Part shown: piece after piece, positions 62,568 through 64,000 of the stretch
Numbering within the stretch: the first letter of the stretch is position 1
Layout: every line of letters starts with the position of its first letter
Assembly (NCBI GenBank): GCA_032209605.1
Contig: JASFXZ010000001.1
Coordinates: forward strand, 11,736,256 to 11,800,255
DNA length: 64,000 nt
Source of the DNA: Mactromeris polynyma
Taxonomy: Eukaryota; Mollusca; Bivalvia; Venerida; Mactridae
Reading direction: 5' to 3'
Translations under genes and position numbers: made by a program
The notes under the pieces: generated by a model
The model's database searches: none
Seen by the model: only the letters and a program-made list of their open reading frames with translations
Told to the model about the DNA's origin: nothing

Positions 62568-63999
62568 CTACAACAAGAGCATACATTAAAGATATACATG
62601 GAGTATTCAGTGTCTTAATCAAAGTCTGCAGGCATATGTTTGAAAAATCACTCCAAGAAGTTGACATTGTATCAAATGCAACTATACATGAATTGTAAAA
62701 CGTTCAAAGCAGAGACAATGGACTCTGACTGAATTTGTTCAAATACTTGCACAAATGAATGACGGCTTCATATCTGTACAATTTTCTACAATTTATCCAG
62801 AATTAATAAAATTAATGGACAAAAGAAAAAAGTCACTTTTGTACAGAAAGAAAGTGAACAGTGTAAAAAATTAAAATGATTTGTTGAATCATGATTTTAC
62901 TACCAGTACCTGCAGTCAAGTTATAACCAGTCTGTTGATTCTGTTGTTTTATGGGATATACTGATTACGGGATTATGCAAGAAATATTTAATGTTACGTT
63001 TTATCATATTAAAGCTGCACAACATTTCTTATTGTGTTGTTTATTCCAATAATAATGTTTCAGCATCGGATGAATATGTGATTGATCAAATTTGACTGAT
63101 TTTTTTGCCAAACGTCCTTCATTTTTGAAAAACACATTAGCATCTACATGAAAATGTATACAGGAATACCAAGTTTCATTTCAGTTTCATTTCAGTTTCA
63201 TTTCAGTATCATAAAAATGTATACAGGAATACCAAGTTTCATTTCAGTTTCATTTCAGTATCATAAAAATAAACAAGATATGAAAGAGGCCCCTAAGTGG
63301 GATGGGTACACCACCTTCCCCAACCAACCCTTCGTCGCGACGGGACTCGCTTGAAGTTGCTTGGGACTCCTACTTTTTCAGCAAAAGGAGTCCTAGGACT
63401 CCCTATTCTAAAATCCTACAGAGAACCCTGAATATGCCTTTAAATAAACTCGGAATGTATACATAATACATGCAATGTCTGACATGAATTAATGCCTTTT
63501 CCACAAAGGCATTTTTATGACCAAGATAAAAGTGACCAAAACACAGAAAAAATTAATATTAAACACTCAAAGAAGGAGTTTATAGGTAAATACTTACTTT
63601 TGACATATCTATATCTTCAAATAATTCTTGAATAAATCTTCTTGCTGTAAGTCGAAATGAACAAGTCCCCAACATATAGGAAACTTCGGAGTAAAAACAC
63701 AGATCTTGGAATGCTTTAGGGAACTTCTGTTTCAAGCTGTGAAAGAATAAATAAAATATTTGTAAACAAATGCCATTTTACTTTATCTTGATAAGCTCAG
63801 TCAGCAAGAGTACACAACAGTACATCTATGGTTCAAGAGTTTAGAACTTTTGCGATGCACAGGTTCTCCGTGTTGATCTGACTACATCTGAAGTCATTCG
63901 TAAACCCAGGTATGCCACTTACATAAACTGACCGCAGAAACACTGTTCAAAATCTCTTGGCATAGTGGTCGAGGGGTAGACAGTCTGACTGTTGATGCA
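62457..63999 (-). CDS. C-terminal part of an unrecognised protein (gene 3, partial)
   Basis: Joined - strand exons: (beyond 64000)-63923, 63736-63598, 62567-62457, all phases matching, stop TGA at 62459-62457. The visible 108 residues read INSQTVYPSTTMPRDFEQCF... then KFPKAFQDLCFYSEVSYMLG, TCSFRLTARRFIQELFED, a short acidic stretch with ILGVEDSDDKQSRVDRSV, and an end EDFDGFEEFS. The central part looks like a conserved helical domain; the tail is acidic with DFDGFEEF. I do not recognise the family. The gene is transcribed towards the distal first exon of gene 2, same strand. The N-terminal part is outside the window. Confidence 0.78.
62568..63597. other. Gene 3 intron with a short repeat
   Basis: Only the duplication at 63151-63270 stands out. 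63290-63430 is GC-richer and repeat-like (CCCTAAGTGGGATGGGTACA). Confidence 0.45.
63151..63270 (+). repeat. 63-bp direct duplication with TTTCATTTCAG sub-repeats
   Basis: AAAATGTATACAGGAATACC starts at 63151 and 63214; each copy carries two or three 11-bp TTTCATTTCAG units, the second one fewer. Confidence 0.85.
63598..63736 (-). CDS. Gene 3 penultimate exon
   Basis: Acceptor TATTCTTTCACAG, donor TCAAAA|GTAAGT. Encodes LKQKFPKAFQDLCFYSEVSY to IQELFEDIDMSK, 46 residues, ending in phase 0 as the terminal exon needs. Confidence 0.85.
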
Positions 64000-64000
64000 A
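63923..64000 (-). CDS. Gene 3 exon cut by the window edge
   Basis: Open from the edge to donor CAGTTTAT|GTAAGT; leaves two bases that the next exon completes as Ile. Encodes CINSQTVYPSTTMPRDFEQC then FCGQF(I). Confidence 0.7.

Overview
This is animal nuclear DNA: AT-rich, with spliced genes, GT-AG introns, tRNA-headed SINEs, a 5'-truncated LINE, several families of miniature inverted-repeat transposons (MITEs) and long minisatellites. The repeat style (SINE type, GTCG microsatellite, 'GGTCAAGGTCAC' intronic repeats) suggests a mollusc, probably a bivalve. That is an inference from style; no marker gene fixes the species.

Three genes can be supported. (1) PARS2, mitochondrial prolyl-tRNA synthetase, + strand, eight exons from 383 to 10259. 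Its 5' part lies before the window. The introns hold a 52-bp minisatellite (1490-4166), a LINE, a MITE, a fold-back element and a SINE. (2) A protein I do not recognise, - strand, with its stop at 12142 and convergent with PARS2. Its exons at 34223-33866, 28715-28668, 24394-22842, 13683-13631 and 12274-12142 join in phase to 714 codons. A second first exon at 56510-56395 splices in phase to an acceptor inside the 34-kb exon and gives 655 codons. (3) The 3' end of another - strand gene, three exons, stop at 62457, running off the right edge.

Most of the rest is repeat. A 14.84-kb satellite of exactly 212 copies of a 70-bp unit (38821-53660) lies between the two alternative first exons of gene 2, and two large multi-unit tandem duplications are visible in it. 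A 3.04-kb element with 21-bp terminal inverted repeats (19502-22541) carries many TTCATGAAC palindromes near both ends and has a SINE nested inside with a clean 10-bp target duplication. Four or five MITE families recur. One copy (31232-31749) contains an 11-copy, 34-bp minisatellite grown from its own sequence.

No rRNA, CRISPR, operon or complete transposase was seen. The tRNA-like sequences are SINE heads.
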